This document shows, in pieces, positions 53,853-63,291 of a stretch of DNA of 64,000 nucleotides (within the stretch, counting starts at the first letter, position 1; each line of letters opens with the position of its first letter). The translations under genes were made by a program, and so were the position numbers. This DNA comes from JBLUOA01 sp048060095 (GTDB lineage: Bacteria; Pseudomonadota; Alphaproteobacteria; Rhodobacterales; Rhodobacteraceae): NCBI RefSeq assembly GCF_048060095.1, contig NZ_JBLUOA010000001.1, positions 2,046,001 through 2,110,000 of the forward strand, in the 5' to 3' direction. The notes beneath the pieces were generated by a model. That model was given only the letters and a program-made list of their open reading frames with translations. It did not search any database and had not been told where the DNA came from.

Positions 53853-54113
53853 TCAGGACATTCCAAGCGCTTGCTTATACATATCCAACACGGCTTCTTC
53901 TTCGGCGAGGTCTTCGGCATCACGCTTGCGCAGCGCGATGACTTTGCGCATGACCTTAGTGTCGTAGCCACGGCCTTTCGCCTCAGCCATCACCTCTTTC
54001 TGCTGCTCGGCGATGTCTTTTTTTTCGGCCTCCAGCCGTTCAAAGCGCTCAATGAACTGGCGCAATTCATCTGCGGTCACGCGATAGCTGCTGTCTGCGG
54101 AAAAATCGTTCAT
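53853..54113 (-). CDS. GapR-type nucleoid-associated protein (DUF2312)
   Basis: An 86-residue coiled-coil protein of the DUF2312/GapR family: TADELRQFIERFERLEAEKKDIAEQQKEVMAEAKGRGYDTKVMRKVIALRK, then EEEAVLDMYKQALGM. GapR binds overtwisted AT-rich DNA ahead of the replication fork in Caulobacter and is widespread in alphaproteobacteria. GAGG precedes the ATG by six bases. It is 100 bases upstream of the permease gene on the same strand. Confidence 0.95.
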   Translation of the reverse strand: MNDFSADSSYRVTADELRQFIERFERLEAEKKDIAEQQKEVMAEAKGRGYDTKVMRKVIALRKRDAEDLAEEEAVLDMYKQALGMS

Positions 54114-54248
54114 CTGATGCCTCGTTTCATAGCTGGGAGCCTTTGACTATCCGCCCGCCGGGATCACCGCAAGGGCTTGCACATCGATGACGCATTGGAT
54201 ACCCGCTTTTTCGAACGACCGCTTTGGAAACGGCAAAGGAATAAGGCG

Positions 54249-54464
54249 ATGGAGGTATTGATCTGGCTTGGCGCGGCGGTGTCGCTTCTTGGCCTCGCGG
54301 GATTGATCTATTGCATCCTTCTGGCGTTTCGCGCGAAACGCGCCGGGTTGGAAGGCGAAGAAATGCGCGCGCGCCTTCAACGTGTCGTCGTGTTGAACAT
54401 GGCGGCGCTGCTGGTGTCAGCCATCGGTCTGATGATGGTGATCGTTGGGATCTTCCTTGGCTAG
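54249..54464 (+). CDS. Small membrane protein with two helices
   Basis: A 71-residue protein with a helix at residues about 5-25 (IWLGAAVSLLGLAGLIYCILLAF), a short charged loop and a second helix from about 50 (LNMAALLVSAIGLMMVIVGIFL). The start is set at MEVLIWLG because AAGGAATAAGG lies just before it; the frame is open another 24 codons upstream. It converges on the fadJ-like gene with a four-base stop overlap. Function unknown. Confidence 0.75.
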   Translation: MEVLIWLGAAVSLLGLAGLIYCILLAFRAKRAGLEGEEMRARLQRVVVLNMAALLVSAIGLMMVIVGIFLG

Positions 54465-56548
54465 ACCGTGTTCAGCGCATCAAACCCCTGCCCGTTCTTG
54501 ATAAGCTCATCAAACAGCGGCGCGGGCGTCCAGAACACATCATCCATCGCATAATCGCGCAGACGGTTTCGCACGGTCAGCAATCCGGCAAGGTCGGCGG
54601 ACAACATTGGCCCGCCCCGCGCCCGCGGAAAGCCGTGGCCGTGGATCATCGCGACGTCGATGTCAGAGGGGCGGTGGGCGATCCCGCGGTCAAGCAGCCC
54701 GGCACCCTCATTTGCCATCGCAGCGAGCAGGCGGTCCTGAATCTCCGCCTGCGAGACCTCTCGCGGAACGATGCCCTTCGCCTGACGCTCAAGCGCGACG
54801 ACGGCCATCACTTCGTCGTTTTCGGTGCCGGGACTGTTTTGGGTTGCATAGTCGTAATAGCCGGCGCCGGACTTCCGCCCGAAACGTCCCAACTCGCACA
54901 GCTTATCGGTGATTTGCACCACTTTCGCGGTGGGGTCCCAAAGATGTGCCATCCGCGCACGACGGGCGAGTTCGTTATCAAGCCCGGCAGCGTCCAGCGC
55001 CTGATATGGGCCGAGGGCAAAGCCCCACGCCCGCATCGCCGCATCGATCTGGTAGGGCGTCGCGCCCTCCTCAACCAACAGATCGGCGGCGTGTCGACTG
55101 GCGGCCATCACCGCACCGCCGATAAGCCCATCCGCGATGCCTGAGCGGACCGGCGCTTTGCCCAGCCGTTTCGCCAGCGCAAAACCAGTGGCCACCACAT
55201 CCGGCGCAGTCGTTGTCCCAACAACCACCTCAACAAGTTTTGCCGACGCGCCCGGCCCGTTGAAATGCAGGCCCAACACATCCTGCGGGCGCGAGATATG
55301 CTGCGTGAGGTCATTCACATCGAGGCAAGACGTTGTCGTCACAAGAACTGCGCCCGGCTTCAGAACACCGTCGAGGTAGCCGAACACGCTTTTCTTGATG
55401 TCCATGTCTTCGGGTGTCGCTTCGATCACCATATCCACGCTCGACAGCGCGTCATATTGTAAAACGCCGGTCAGCCGGGACAGCCGCTCTGCCGCATCAT
55501 GTGCTGTCACATTGCCGCCGCTGACAAGGTGGTCATAGACCCGTTCCACCCGCCCCGTCGCATCGGCGAGCGCGGTCGCGCCGCTTTCCAGAAGCACGAC
55601 GCCCAAGCCCGCATCAAGCAGCAACGCGGCCAGATTGACCACCATCGGTTCGCGCCCGACCAGCCCGACCAGTTCGACAGGTCTGGGGGTCGCGCCCTCA
55701 AGCTCCGGTATTTTAGCAGTGCGGCGTTCGGCAAAGAACACGTGACGCAGGGCGGCGGACTGATCGGTCTCAAGGCAATCGAGGAACGCAGATTCCTCAA
55801 ACCCCAGACCGCCCTCAAACGGCAGCAAAAGCGCAGCTTCAACACAATCAATGATCTTGCCCTGCGCGATCAGGGGCGAGCGGCCAAACTCCTGCCGGGC
55901 CGCTGCGATCACCTGTTCGTATTCGATGCTGTCAGCAAATCCATCACGCCGTTCTCCCGTCGGGCGACGTGCGTGCTCGGTCAGCGAGGCGGCGAACGCA
56001 ATCGCGTGCGCCCGCACATCGCCGTCGGATATTTCGTCAATCAGACCAGCGCTTGCCGCCTCATCCGCCGAAATCGGACGGCCTGACAACATCATGTCAA
56101 GCGCAATGGCCGCTCCGGCCAGTCGCGGCGTGCGCTGCGTGCCCCCGGCCCCCGGCAGAATGCCAAGCGTGACCTCGGGCAACCCGACCCGCGCCCTCGG
56201 GTCCGCAATCCGGTAATGCGCCGCCAGCGCGAGTTCAAATCCCCCGCCAAGCGTCGTGCCGTGCAACGCCGCAACGACAGGCTTCGCCGATGCCTCAACC
56301 CGGTTGCAAACCTCCGGCAGCCAAGGCGAAACGAACGGTTTTCCGAACTCATCGATATCCGCACCGGCGGAGAAGGTTCTGCCGTCGCCAATAATCACGA
56401 TCGCGATGGTTCGCGGATCGGCGTTCGCCTCATCAATCGCGTCAACAAGCGCGGTTCTGACGGCCGCATTCAACGCATTCACGGGCGGATTTTGTATTGT
56501 TAGGACGGCGACACCATCCTCGACTGTCACCGTTACGGCCTGATCCAT
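54461..56548 (-). CDS. Enoyl-CoA hydratase/3-hydroxyacyl-CoA dehydrogenase (FadJ/FadB-like)
   Basis: A 695-residue bifunctional enzyme for fatty acid beta-oxidation. The N-terminal crotonase domain has AVVIIGDGRTFSAGADI and GTTLGGGFELALAAHYRIA with PEVTLGILPGAGGTQR holding the catalytic Glu. The dehydrogenase starts near residue 290, with the Rossmann segment VELVGLVGREPMVVNLAALLLDAG in place of the usual GxGxxG and HFNGPGASAKLVEVV with the catalytic His. Two C-terminal domains follow. The LVGREP variation in the NAD-binding glycine motif is unusual. The start has GGGGAG before ATG. Confidence 0.9.
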   Translation of the reverse strand: MDQAVTVTVEDGVAVLTIQNPPVNALNAAVRTALVDAIDEANADPRTIAIVIIGDGRTFSAGADIDEFGKPFVSPWLPEVCNRVEASAKPVVAALHGTTLGGGFELALAAHYRIADPRARVGLPEVTLGILPGAGGTQRTPRLAGAAIALDMMLSGRPISADEAASAGLIDEISDGDVRAHAIAFAASLTEHARRPTGERRDGFADSIEYEQVIAAARQEFGRSPLIAQGKIIDCVEAALLLPFEGGLGFEESAFLDCLETDQSAALRHVFFAERRTAKIPELEGATPRPVELVGLVGREPMVVNLAALLLDAGLGVVLLESGATALADATGRVERVYDHLVSGGNVTAHDAAERLSRLTGVLQYDALSSVDMVIEATPEDMDIKKSVFGYLDGVLKPGAVLVTTTSCLDVNDLTQHISRPQDVLGLHFNGPGASAKLVEVVVGTTTAPDVVATGFALAKRLGKAPVRSGIADGLIGGAVMAASRHAADLLVEEGATPYQIDAAMRAWGFALGPYQALDAAGLDNELARRARMAHLWDPTAKVVQITDKLCELGRFGRKSGAGYYDYATQNSPGTENDEVMAVVALERQAKGIVPREVSQAEIQDRLLAAMANEGAGLLDRGIAHRPSDIDVAMIHGHGFPRARGGPMLSADLAGLLTVRNRLRDYAMDDVFWTPAPLFDELIKNGQGFDALNTV

Positions 56549-56646
56549 GCTCTCCCCCACGCAACAGTTGGTGGGATTATGGCAGTCCGGGAAAATAATG
56601 CAAACACCGCAAATGCTTGCGCGAGATTAGATTGCGTGGCGCGTGT

Positions 56647-56859
56647 TCAGACAGGCACATTGTCAAACATCGCCTCGGCCATCTCCTCCTCAACATTGTG
56701 GTAGAGGGATTTCAGCTTTGACGGCACAGGCTGCCCAAACGCTTTGAACTCGGCCATTTTTGCCCGCAACCGGGCCTGCACCACACGTGGATCGGCTGGT
56801 CGCCGTTCGACTTCGTCCATCAACGAAACTGCACTTGCCTTCAGATTTTCAAAGGTCAT
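56647..56859 (-). CDS. Small conserved hypothetical protein
   Basis: A 70-residue soluble helical protein: MTFENLKASAVSLMDEVERRPADPRVVQARLRAKMAEF and a tail LYHNVEEEMAEAMFDNVPV. I know no function. GGGGAG lies before the ATG. It sits between the fadJ-like gene and the DksA-like gene on the same strand, and this small-gene/DksA pairing looks familiar from other roseobacters. Confidence 0.7.
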   Translation of the reverse strand: MTFENLKASAVSLMDEVERRPADPRVVQARLRAKMAEFKAFGQPVPSKLKSLYHNVEEEMAEAMFDNVPV

Positions 56860-56903
56860 TTAACTCTCCCCAGGGTTGGATGCTTCGGTATCGGCTCATA
56901 CCG

Positions 56904-57221
56904 TTATACAGCACAGGATTTGCAGAACGGAGTATAGGGTAACACATCAAGACGCTCATTGGTGATCTTATCTCCACATTTTGCGCAGAGGCCGTATTCG
57001 CCCGCATCAATCCGCCCAAGGGCGGCTTCGATTTTGCGGATTTCCGCCTGACTGGATAGCCCCATCCCCTCTAAAACCTCATCTTCCTCACGCTCGACGG
57101 CCAACTCCTCCCAATCTTTGGAGTTGTGAGATTCGAGCTCTTCTTCGATTTCGTGAAGGCGGTTTTTCAGTTCAGAAAGCCGTTTTGTCAGCACCTCGCG
57201 TCGTGTTTCCATTGTCGTCAT
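56904..57221 (-). CDS. DksA/TraR-family zinc-finger protein
   Basis: A 105-residue protein with an N-terminal coiled coil (RLSELKNRLHEIEEELESHN) and the C-terminal C4 zinc finger CAKCGDKI with PFCKSCA. It is shorter than DksA (about 150 residues) and lacks the DxxDxA tip motif, so it is closer to the small TraR/YocK-like proteins. These may bind RNA polymerase in the secondary channel. It is probably a single-gene unit or shares a promoter with the small gene 45 bases downstream. Confidence 0.88.
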   Translation of the reverse strand: MTTMETRREVLTKRLSELKNRLHEIEEELESHNSKDWEELAVEREEDEVLEGMGLSSQAEIRKIEAALGRIDAGEYGLCAKCGDKITNERLDVLPYTPFCKSCAV

Positions 57222-57385
57222 TACACGTCTCCTTTCCCGATGTTAGTTTACACCCACCGGTAGAAGCGCGCCTTGACGCAAATCAACGTAACCGCCGTTT
57301 GCAACGGAAATACGTCAGATGTGAAATTGAATGGGTTCGGGCGGGCAATCGCCCGCGATGGGTCGTTGCCCGAGGTATCGATCGA

Positions 57386-58411
57386 TTACTCTGCGGCAGT
57401 CGTATCCCGGTTTGCGACGCCATCCGGGACGGGATTTTCGCCAGCGCTGACCCCAACCTGCTGCGGGGTGTTCGCGGACTGCCCGGCAGATGCTGACACC
57501 GCCGCATCGAAAGGCCGCCGCGACGCGAAGGTCTGGCCGACCTCTTCACCGTTCAAGCGAAGCGCACGCGCGCCTTGGAATTTGCCAAGCCGTCCGACAG
57601 CGACCGTTGATCCATCCGACGCCACTAGTCGCACGTCGGACAAGGCCCGTTCCGACAGGTTGAGCATTTGGCCAACCTCCAACCGCTGCACATCACTGAG
57701 CGCCAGGGTCAGTCGTTGCAGGACGGCGTCCAGATTGACTTCGCTGCCGAGAACCGTGTTGCGCAGCCCTTCGCGCCAATCCTCCGCATCGGGTGCAAGT
57801 GTTCCGTTCGCCGCGGCCGCCCGTATATCGGCAGGCAACGCCAGCAGCATTGCGCCCGTCTTCGCCCCCTGCCCCAGATCGAGCGTCAGGCGTAAGACCA
57901 TCATCGGCCCATCATCCAACAGCAGCCCGAGCTTGCGCGTGGTTTCGACCCGCGGCCCCATACGGTAGCCGTAGAACCACGCGCCCCGGTGATCCGCATC
58001 CAACAACTGTTCGAGCAACGAAAAGACGTGGTTGACGAAGCCTTCGCACATCGAAACATCGGTGCGCGTTGGCGCACGCGGAGCTGGCGCGGCTGGCGTG
58101 ATCCGGCCCGTCGTCTGGATTTCAATCAACCCCGCAAGCAATCCGTGATCGAGCGACACGACCCCTTGCGCCCCGTCCTTCGCCCGAAGCAACGCCAAGA
58201 CAGATTCATCCGACAACTGCTCACATAGCGTCGAAAGCCCTTCTTCGGACTCGCGCACTTCCGTTACCGTAAGCGGCAGTTGATAACCCCGCTCCGCCGC
58301 GCGCGATACGGCGATGTGCAGCGCCTTGATCGGCGTCATGGCAGCTGGCCCGCGTGCGGCGCCCTTCGACGCAAGCCGCTGCAAGACAGAAGATGCCTGA
58401 TTATCCGTCAT
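57386..58411 (-). CDS. FliM/FliN (SpoA domain) family protein
   Basis: A 341-residue protein. The C-terminal region LSDVQRLEVGQMLNLSERALSDVRLVASDGSTVAVGRLGKFQGARALRLNG (about residues 240-300) is a surface-presentation-of-antigens (SpoA) domain as in FliM, FliN and type III secretion switch proteins. The N-terminal part is a degenerate FliM-type middle domain. It is a solitary gene with no flagellar genes beside it. I start at MTDNQASSV because TTGGGGC lies upstream; an ATG 33 bases earlier lacks a site. Similar proteins occur in roseobacter flagellar loci. Confidence 0.75.
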   Translation of the reverse strand: MTDNQASSVLQRLASKGAARGPAAMTPIKALHIAVSRAAERGYQLPLTVTEVRESEEGLSTLCEQLSDESVLALLRAKDGAQGVVSLDHGLLAGLIEIQTTGRITPAAPAPRAPTRTDVSMCEGFVNHVFSLLEQLLDADHRGAWFYGYRMGPRVETTRKLGLLLDDGPMMVLRLTLDLGQGAKTGAMLLALPADIRAAAANGTLAPDAEDWREGLRNTVLGSEVNLDAVLQRLTLALSDVQRLEVGQMLNLSERALSDVRLVASDGSTVAVGRLGKFQGARALRLNGEEVGQTFASRRPFDAAVSASAGQSANTPQQVGVSAGENPVPDGVANRDTTAAE

Positions 58412-58485
58412 TCCGATTTGCCCCAACTGACGAGGCCCGATCATTTCGTGGTGAGGTTTAGATTCAGTTACCGATCACGCGACTT

Positions 58486-61203
58486 CTACGCGGCACCATT
58501 AAGCGCCTTCGCCTGCTCGGGCATCGCGCCCTGCGGCAGCGTCACCCGGAACGACGCGCCACCCGTTCCGTGCCGATAGCGAACCGACCCGCCGAGGTTC
58601 GACATAATCTCTCGACAGATGGCGAGGCCAAGGCCCGCGCCGCCCGCCGCCTGATTATCCGTGAGGCGAGAAAATTTTTCAAAAATCAACGGCTCACTCT
58701 TCGCCGGGATGCCTTCGCCGTTGTCGTCAAAGTCGATCTCAACCTGATCCCCCACCTGCCGCACGCGGATCGTCAGGCACGGCTCCTCTGCTACGCAGTA
58801 TTTACGCGCGTTGGTGATGAGGTTGATGAACACCTGCGCCAGACGGTCACTGTCGGTAACGAGGTCGACTTTCTCACTATCGAGGTCGCGGATGATCTTC
58901 AGATCGCCCGTGGCGTCCGATGGCATTGCGGCCGAAACCGCGCGCTCCAACACGTCGTGCAATTGAACCTTGGCGGTGTTCAGAACAACCTGCCCATTTT
59001 CCAAAACGCTGAGGTCTAGCAAGTCGTCCAGCAGGCGGGTCAGCCGGATCGCCTCCCCATGGATTATCGACGAATAGCGCTGCTGTTCCTCAGCGCTCAC
59101 ATCGCCGGAGTCGCGCAGAATTTCGGAAAACGCGCGGATTGAGGTCATCGGCGTGCGAAGTTCGTGGCTGATCTGGCTCAGAAACGCGTCTTTCTGGACG
59201 GAGATTTCAGTCAGCTTCGCGTTAACCTCGCGCAATTGGCGCGCGGTGTGGCCCAGCTCTGCTGATTTCGCCTCAAGCTCGCTGGAATATTCCATGATCT
59301 GCGCGGCTTCATCTGCGACCGCCAGCAGGTCTTCGACCGTCACGCTGGCCCCGCCGGCGATCTGCCCGATCATCGCGTGGGCGGTGGCGGCCCCGACGGA
59401 TCCGGCGAGTTCCTTTTCCAGCCGCTCAAGAAAATCAGGTGAAATGTCGGGTAGGAACCCGACCTTCCCCTGCGCGTCCGCTTCCTGCTGAAACATCCGT
59501 TGCGCCTGATCGGACCCGATGATCCGCTGTGACATGACCAACAGGTCTTCGGCGCCGACCTCGCCCGAGACCCAACCGCTTGGCCCCGTCGAATGGTTAA
59601 AGACATTGACGAATTGCGCGCCCTGCAACCGTTCAAGCGGTGTCGGGAAGCTGAGCAGTGACAGGACGCAGAACACGACGGAGTTCAGCACCATGCTCCA
59701 CACGACCGCGTGCACCAGCGGATCAAGCCCCGATATCCCGAACAGCGCCTGTGGGCGAAGCCACTCGACGCCCCACGGGCCGTTCAAAAGGAACGCCTCA
59801 GACATCAGGCCCAAGCCGCCAATTGACGGCAGGAACAAGGTGTAGGCCCAGACCGCGAACCCGGTCACGAGGCCGCCCGCCGCCCCAATCCGCGTCGCCC
59901 GGCGCCAGAACAGACCGCCCATCAAGGATGGCAAGACCTGAGCGACCCCGGTAAAGGAAATCAGGCCGATAGCGGCGAGCGCGGCACCGCCGCCCGAATA
60001 GCGGAAATAGACATAGCCAAGCGCCAGCACGCCAGCAATCGACAGCCGCCGGGACATCAGGATCACCCGCCGAACATCACCTGACACGGTCGCCCCCTTT
60101 GGCCTCGAAGCCAGCCAGATCGGCATAACGATGTGGTTTGACACCATCGTTGACAATGCAATGGCCGCGACGATCACCATTGACGTTGCAGACGAAAACC
60201 CGCCAAGGAAGCTGAGCAAGGCGAGCCCGTCCTGCCCGAGCGCGAGCGGTAAGGTCAGCACGAACAAATCCGGGTTCGATCCGGCTGGCATCAGGTCCAG
60301 CCCGACAACGGCAATCGGGATGACAAACAAGCTCATCAACATCAGGTAAAGGGGGAACGCCCAAGACGCGGTCGCGACGTTCCGTTCGTCGGAGTTTTCG
60401 ACGACCATCACCTGAAACATTCGCGGCAGGCAGATGAAGGCCGCGGCGGACAGAAAGATCAGCCCCGCCCAGCGCCCCGGCTTCATATCCCATTCGGCGA
60501 TGGGCGATGCTTCGATCCGGGCGAGGATATCGCCCGGCCCGGAGGCCACGCCCCAGACGACGAAAACGCCGACGGCGACCAGCGCGACAAGCTTGACCAC
60601 AGCTTCAAACGCAATGGCGGTTACAACGCCATAGTGGCGCTCATTGGCGTCCAGGTTTCGCGTGCCGAATAGAACGGTGAACAGGGCAAGCCCCGCCGCC
60701 ACCCAAAGCGCGGTGGCGTTAAGCTCCGGCAGCGTCCAGACGTTCGTGCTATCGCTCGCAAAAACCGCGAAGGACAATGTGACGGATTGCAGTTGCAACG
60801 CGATATACGGCGTCGATCCAATCACGGCGAGCAGCGTGACCAGCACGCCGAGCAGGTTCGACTTGCCATAGCGGGAGGAGATCAGGTCAGCAATCGACGT
60901 GATCCGCTGCACCCGACCGATCCGCACGAGCTTGCGCACCAGCCACCACCACCCAACCATCACGAGGGTCGGCCCCAGATAGATCGACACGAACTCCAAC
61001 CCGGACCGTGCCGCATACCCAACCGCGCCATAAAACGTCCACGCCGTGCAGTAGATCGACAGCGACAGCGTGTAGACAACCGGAGAGCGCAGCCACCCCA
61101 CCTGCCCCATCGCCGCCCGCCTGTCCGCAAAGAACGCGATAACGAACAGAAGCGCGACATAGGCAAGGCACACCGCGATCAGCGCGTTGAAGCCGACCAT
61201 CAT
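58486..61203 (-). CDS. Na+/solute symporter-like sensor histidine kinase (CrbS/CbrA-type)
   Basis: A 905-residue membrane kinase. The first about 520 residues form a 12-to-13-helix sodium:solute symporter-like module (YTLSLSIYCTAWTFYGAVGYAARSG, FSSATSMVIVAAIALSTMVSNH). A linker region follows, and residues about 650-890 are the kinase: phosphate acceptor His in FLSQISHELRTPMTSIRAFSE, then NLITNARKY, DNGEGIPAKSEPLIFEKFSR and GAGLGLAICREIM. Relatives (CrbS, CbrA) sense acetate or histidine and control carbon use. It overlaps a small membrane gene and is followed by a single-domain response regulator. Confidence 0.93.
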   Translation of the reverse strand: MMVGFNALIAVCLAYVALLFVIAFFADRRAAMGQVGWLRSPVVYTLSLSIYCTAWTFYGAVGYAARSGLEFVSIYLGPTLVMVGWWWLVRKLVRIGRVQRITSIADLISSRYGKSNLLGVLVTLLAVIGSTPYIALQLQSVTLSFAVFASDSTNVWTLPELNATALWVAAGLALFTVLFGTRNLDANERHYGVVTAIAFEAVVKLVALVAVGVFVVWGVASGPGDILARIEASPIAEWDMKPGRWAGLIFLSAAAFICLPRMFQVMVVENSDERNVATASWAFPLYLMLMSLFVIPIAVVGLDLMPAGSNPDLFVLTLPLALGQDGLALLSFLGGFSSATSMVIVAAIALSTMVSNHIVMPIWLASRPKGATVSGDVRRVILMSRRLSIAGVLALGYVYFRYSGGGAALAAIGLISFTGVAQVLPSLMGGLFWRRATRIGAAGGLVTGFAVWAYTLFLPSIGGLGLMSEAFLLNGPWGVEWLRPQALFGISGLDPLVHAVVWSMVLNSVVFCVLSLLSFPTPLERLQGAQFVNVFNHSTGPSGWVSGEVGAEDLLVMSQRIIGSDQAQRMFQQEADAQGKVGFLPDISPDFLERLEKELAGSVGAATAHAMIGQIAGGASVTVEDLLAVADEAAQIMEYSSELEAKSAELGHTARQLREVNAKLTEISVQKDAFLSQISHELRTPMTSIRAFSEILRDSGDVSAEEQQRYSSIIHGEAIRLTRLLDDLLDLSVLENGQVVLNTAKVQLHDVLERAVSAAMPSDATGDLKIIRDLDSEKVDLVTDSDRLAQVFINLITNARKYCVAEEPCLTIRVRQVGDQVEIDFDDNGEGIPAKSEPLIFEKFSRLTDNQAAGGAGLGLAICREIMSNLGGSVRYRHGTGGASFRVTLPQGAMPEQAKALNGAA

Positions 61204-61484
61204 GGCTGGGTCTCCGGAGCGGACTGATCATCCACGTCATCCGGGGGTTCACGCAGGGGGCGAGACAGGCTCGCCGCGCAGATAATCAAACCGATCCAGA
61301 CGCCGAAGACGTAGAGGACAGCGCCAGCAGTCTCATTCTCGGGCGTCGTCGCGGGATCGCGCAACAATGGAAACACAAGCCACAGGAGCAGACCGAGAAA
61401 CGGCAGCAAACGCACCGCATCGGTCGCGCGCCGCCGTCGGTATCCTTCGTCGGCAAGGAACAGCGGCTCGCCCGGCTCCTTCAT
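61200..61484 (-). CDS. Small membrane protein between kinase and response regulator
   Basis: A 94-residue protein with two helices, LLPFLGLLLWLVFPLL (about residues 26-41) and GAVLYVFGVWIGLIICAASL (about 54-73), and acidic ends. Similar small proteins lie before symporter-type kinases in relatives, as in the small DUF485-like proteins beside acetate permease-type transporters. It overlaps both neighbours by ATGA. It may stabilise the kinase's membrane module, though this is inference. Confidence 0.8.
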   Translation of the reverse strand: MKEPGEPLFLADEGYRRRRATDAVRLLPFLGLLLWLVFPLLRDPATTPENETAGAVLYVFGVWIGLIICAASLSRPLREPPDDVDDQSAPETQP

Positions 61485-61849
61485 GGGCTGACGAGCGCGC
61501 GCAGGCTTTCCACCACCTCTGTGTTGGAAAACGGTTTGGTCATGAAGCAGTTGACGCCATGCCGTTCGGCCAATTCGCGGTCCTTTGTCTGCCCCCGCGC
61601 GGTCAGCATCAAGACTGGCAGATCACGCGTCGCTTGATCGGCACGCAAATCCTTCAGGATGTCATAGCCCGACCGGTTCGGTAGCATCACGTCCAGCACA
61701 ACAACATCCGGCGAAACCCTTTGGATCGCCTCAAGCGCGGTGCTGCCGTTTGAATGGGTTTCGACCCGCCACCCCTCTCGCGACAGGATAAAGCGGATCG
61801 CCTCGGTGATGTTCTGCTCATCCTCGATCAAAAGAACGGTGTGTGCCAT
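61481..61849 (-). CDS. Single-domain response regulator (CheY-like)
   Basis: A 122-residue receiver domain with LLIEDE at the acid pocket, phosphoacceptor Asp53 in VVVLDVML, Thr83 in LTARG and Lys105 in MTKPF. There is no output domain. It lies in one operon with the symporter kinase and is its likely partner. Because the usual CrbR is a LuxR-type protein with DNA-binding, this receiver would have to act through protein contact or pass phosphate on. GGGGAG precedes the ATG. Confidence 0.93.
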   Translation of the reverse strand: MAHTVLLIEDEQNITEAIRFILSREGWRVETHSNGSTALEAIQRVSPDVVVLDVMLPNRSGYDILKDLRADQATRDLPVLMLTARGQTKDRELAERHGVNCFMTKPFSNTEVVESLRALVSP

Positions 61850-61950
61850 CTGCCCTCCCCTGACAGTGCCGTAGTCTTTCTGCCGCTGACTATCGCGATT
61901 ACCTCTGCAACTGTCAAAACTTCAAACCGACCGGTGCGCCCGATTAGGCG

Positions 61951-63258
61951 TTAAGACTGGTCGCTCAAAATCGACTCCTCGCGCCGGGCGACGCAGTCGG
62001 GTTTCGGGCAAATCCGGCAGGTTTGCCCAACTTCCATCCCCATCCCGCTAGTGGCGCCGATCAGGTCGGACGGCACCAGAACCATCTGCGCCTTCAGAAC
62101 GGCGGGGCCGTCAAAACCCTCCGGATAGCTCATCTGCGCAAAGGCGAACGCGATCAGTTTACGGGTATCCCGCCCCGCCTGTTCGACCACCATCCGCACA
62201 GGCACCGCGGGCTGCGACAACGCGCGGTAAAGTGGCCACAACGGACACGCTGCGCCGAAATGCGGCAGTTGAAATCCGGGGATGGGCCGACGGAATGTCA
62301 ATGTGCCAGAGCCATCGCATTCAACAAGACCGATACGTTGATCGTCGTCCTCAAACCGCTGGGTCGCAAGTCGCCGGAATACGCGATCAACGGAAACGCC
62401 GAATTGCGCGGCAAGGCGCATCGGGTCGAAGTGCAACGCCTCCGCAGCCTCCCGAAAGGGCTGCATCGGCAAGGCTTCGGCATCTGCAGTGTAGCCTGCC
62501 AAGTATGCGGCGGCCGCCCGCCGTGCCGCATCGGTCGTCAGGTGGCGGTTGGCGGCAACCAAATCCTCAGCCTCAGCCGTTCCATCCTCAAGTCCCGCGA
62601 CGTAGCCACCGATATCGTCCAGCCAGTCCTCCAATTCCTCCTGTGGCGAAATCAGGCTCCGTTCCGCATCGCCCGCCCCGTCCAGATAGGTGACGAGCGC
62701 CTGTGCGCTTTCGGACAGGCGCCGCGCGTCTTCGTGGATGTTCTTCTGAAACCGCGCCTGCCAATTGGGGTCAATATCCCCCGGCTCCGCAAGAATCGAC
62801 GCGGTGGAGCGGATCGACGTCACCGTCGACAGAACATCGTGCATGGACGTCGAAAGGTAGGGATCATGCGTCAGGCGGTCGGACAAGGTTTCAACGGTCC
62901 GCTCCAACTGCTCCACCCGGCGTTGATGCGCGGCGAGGCATTCGGCCCAACCGGGAAAGCGGCCTGCAAGTTCTTCCACCCGGTCAAGTTCTGCGGGCGG
63001 CTCAACCGACAAGGCGGCAGCACTTCGCAGCCCCGTCAGCAGCGCGGTTTCCGCCCCCTCAGACAGTGCCGCAACATCGACCCGCAAGGCGCGGGCTAGG
63101 TCGCCCAGCAGCTTGCCCCCGATTCTGCGCCGATTATGTTCGATGAGATTGAGGTAGGACGGTGATATACCTATGGTTGTTGCGACCTCTGTCTGCTTTA
63201 GCCCCAAGGCAGAGCGGCGGTTCCTGATCCGGGTGCCCGTCAGAACACGTGTCGGCAT
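61951..63258 (-). CDS. ScfR/RamB-type short-chain fatty acyl regulator
   Basis: A 435-residue regulator with an N-terminal XRE-type helix-turn-helix (RIRNRRSALGLKQTEVATTIGISPSYLNLIEHNRRRIGGKLL) and the DUF2083/ScfR C-terminal domain, ending with the Cys cluster CRICPKPDCVARREESIL. Known relatives (RamB, ScfR, PccR) sense acyl-CoA and control acetate or propionate use. Start set at MPTRVLTG because GGAG lies six bases before; an upstream ATG lacks support. A RamB-like motif lies in its own promoter. Next to the kinase operon it fits a carbon-use regulator. Confidence 0.92.
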   Translation of the reverse strand: MPTRVLTGTRIRNRRSALGLKQTEVATTIGISPSYLNLIEHNRRRIGGKLLGDLARALRVDVAALSEGAETALLTGLRSAAALSVEPPAELDRVEELAGRFPGWAECLAAHQRRVEQLERTVETLSDRLTHDPYLSTSMHDVLSTVTSIRSTASILAEPGDIDPNWQARFQKNIHEDARRLSESAQALVTYLDGAGDAERSLISPQEELEDWLDDIGGYVAGLEDGTAEAEDLVAANRHLTTDAARRAAAAYLAGYTADAEALPMQPFREAAEALHFDPMRLAAQFGVSVDRVFRRLATQRFEDDDQRIGLVECDGSGTLTFRRPIPGFQLPHFGAACPLWPLYRALSQPAVPVRMVVEQAGRDTRKLIAFAFAQMSYPEGFDGPAVLKAQMVLVPSDLIGATSGMGMEVGQTCRICPKPDCVARREESILSDQS

Positions 63259-63291
63259 GAAATTCTCCGTCGATACAAGGACTTCCGGCAC

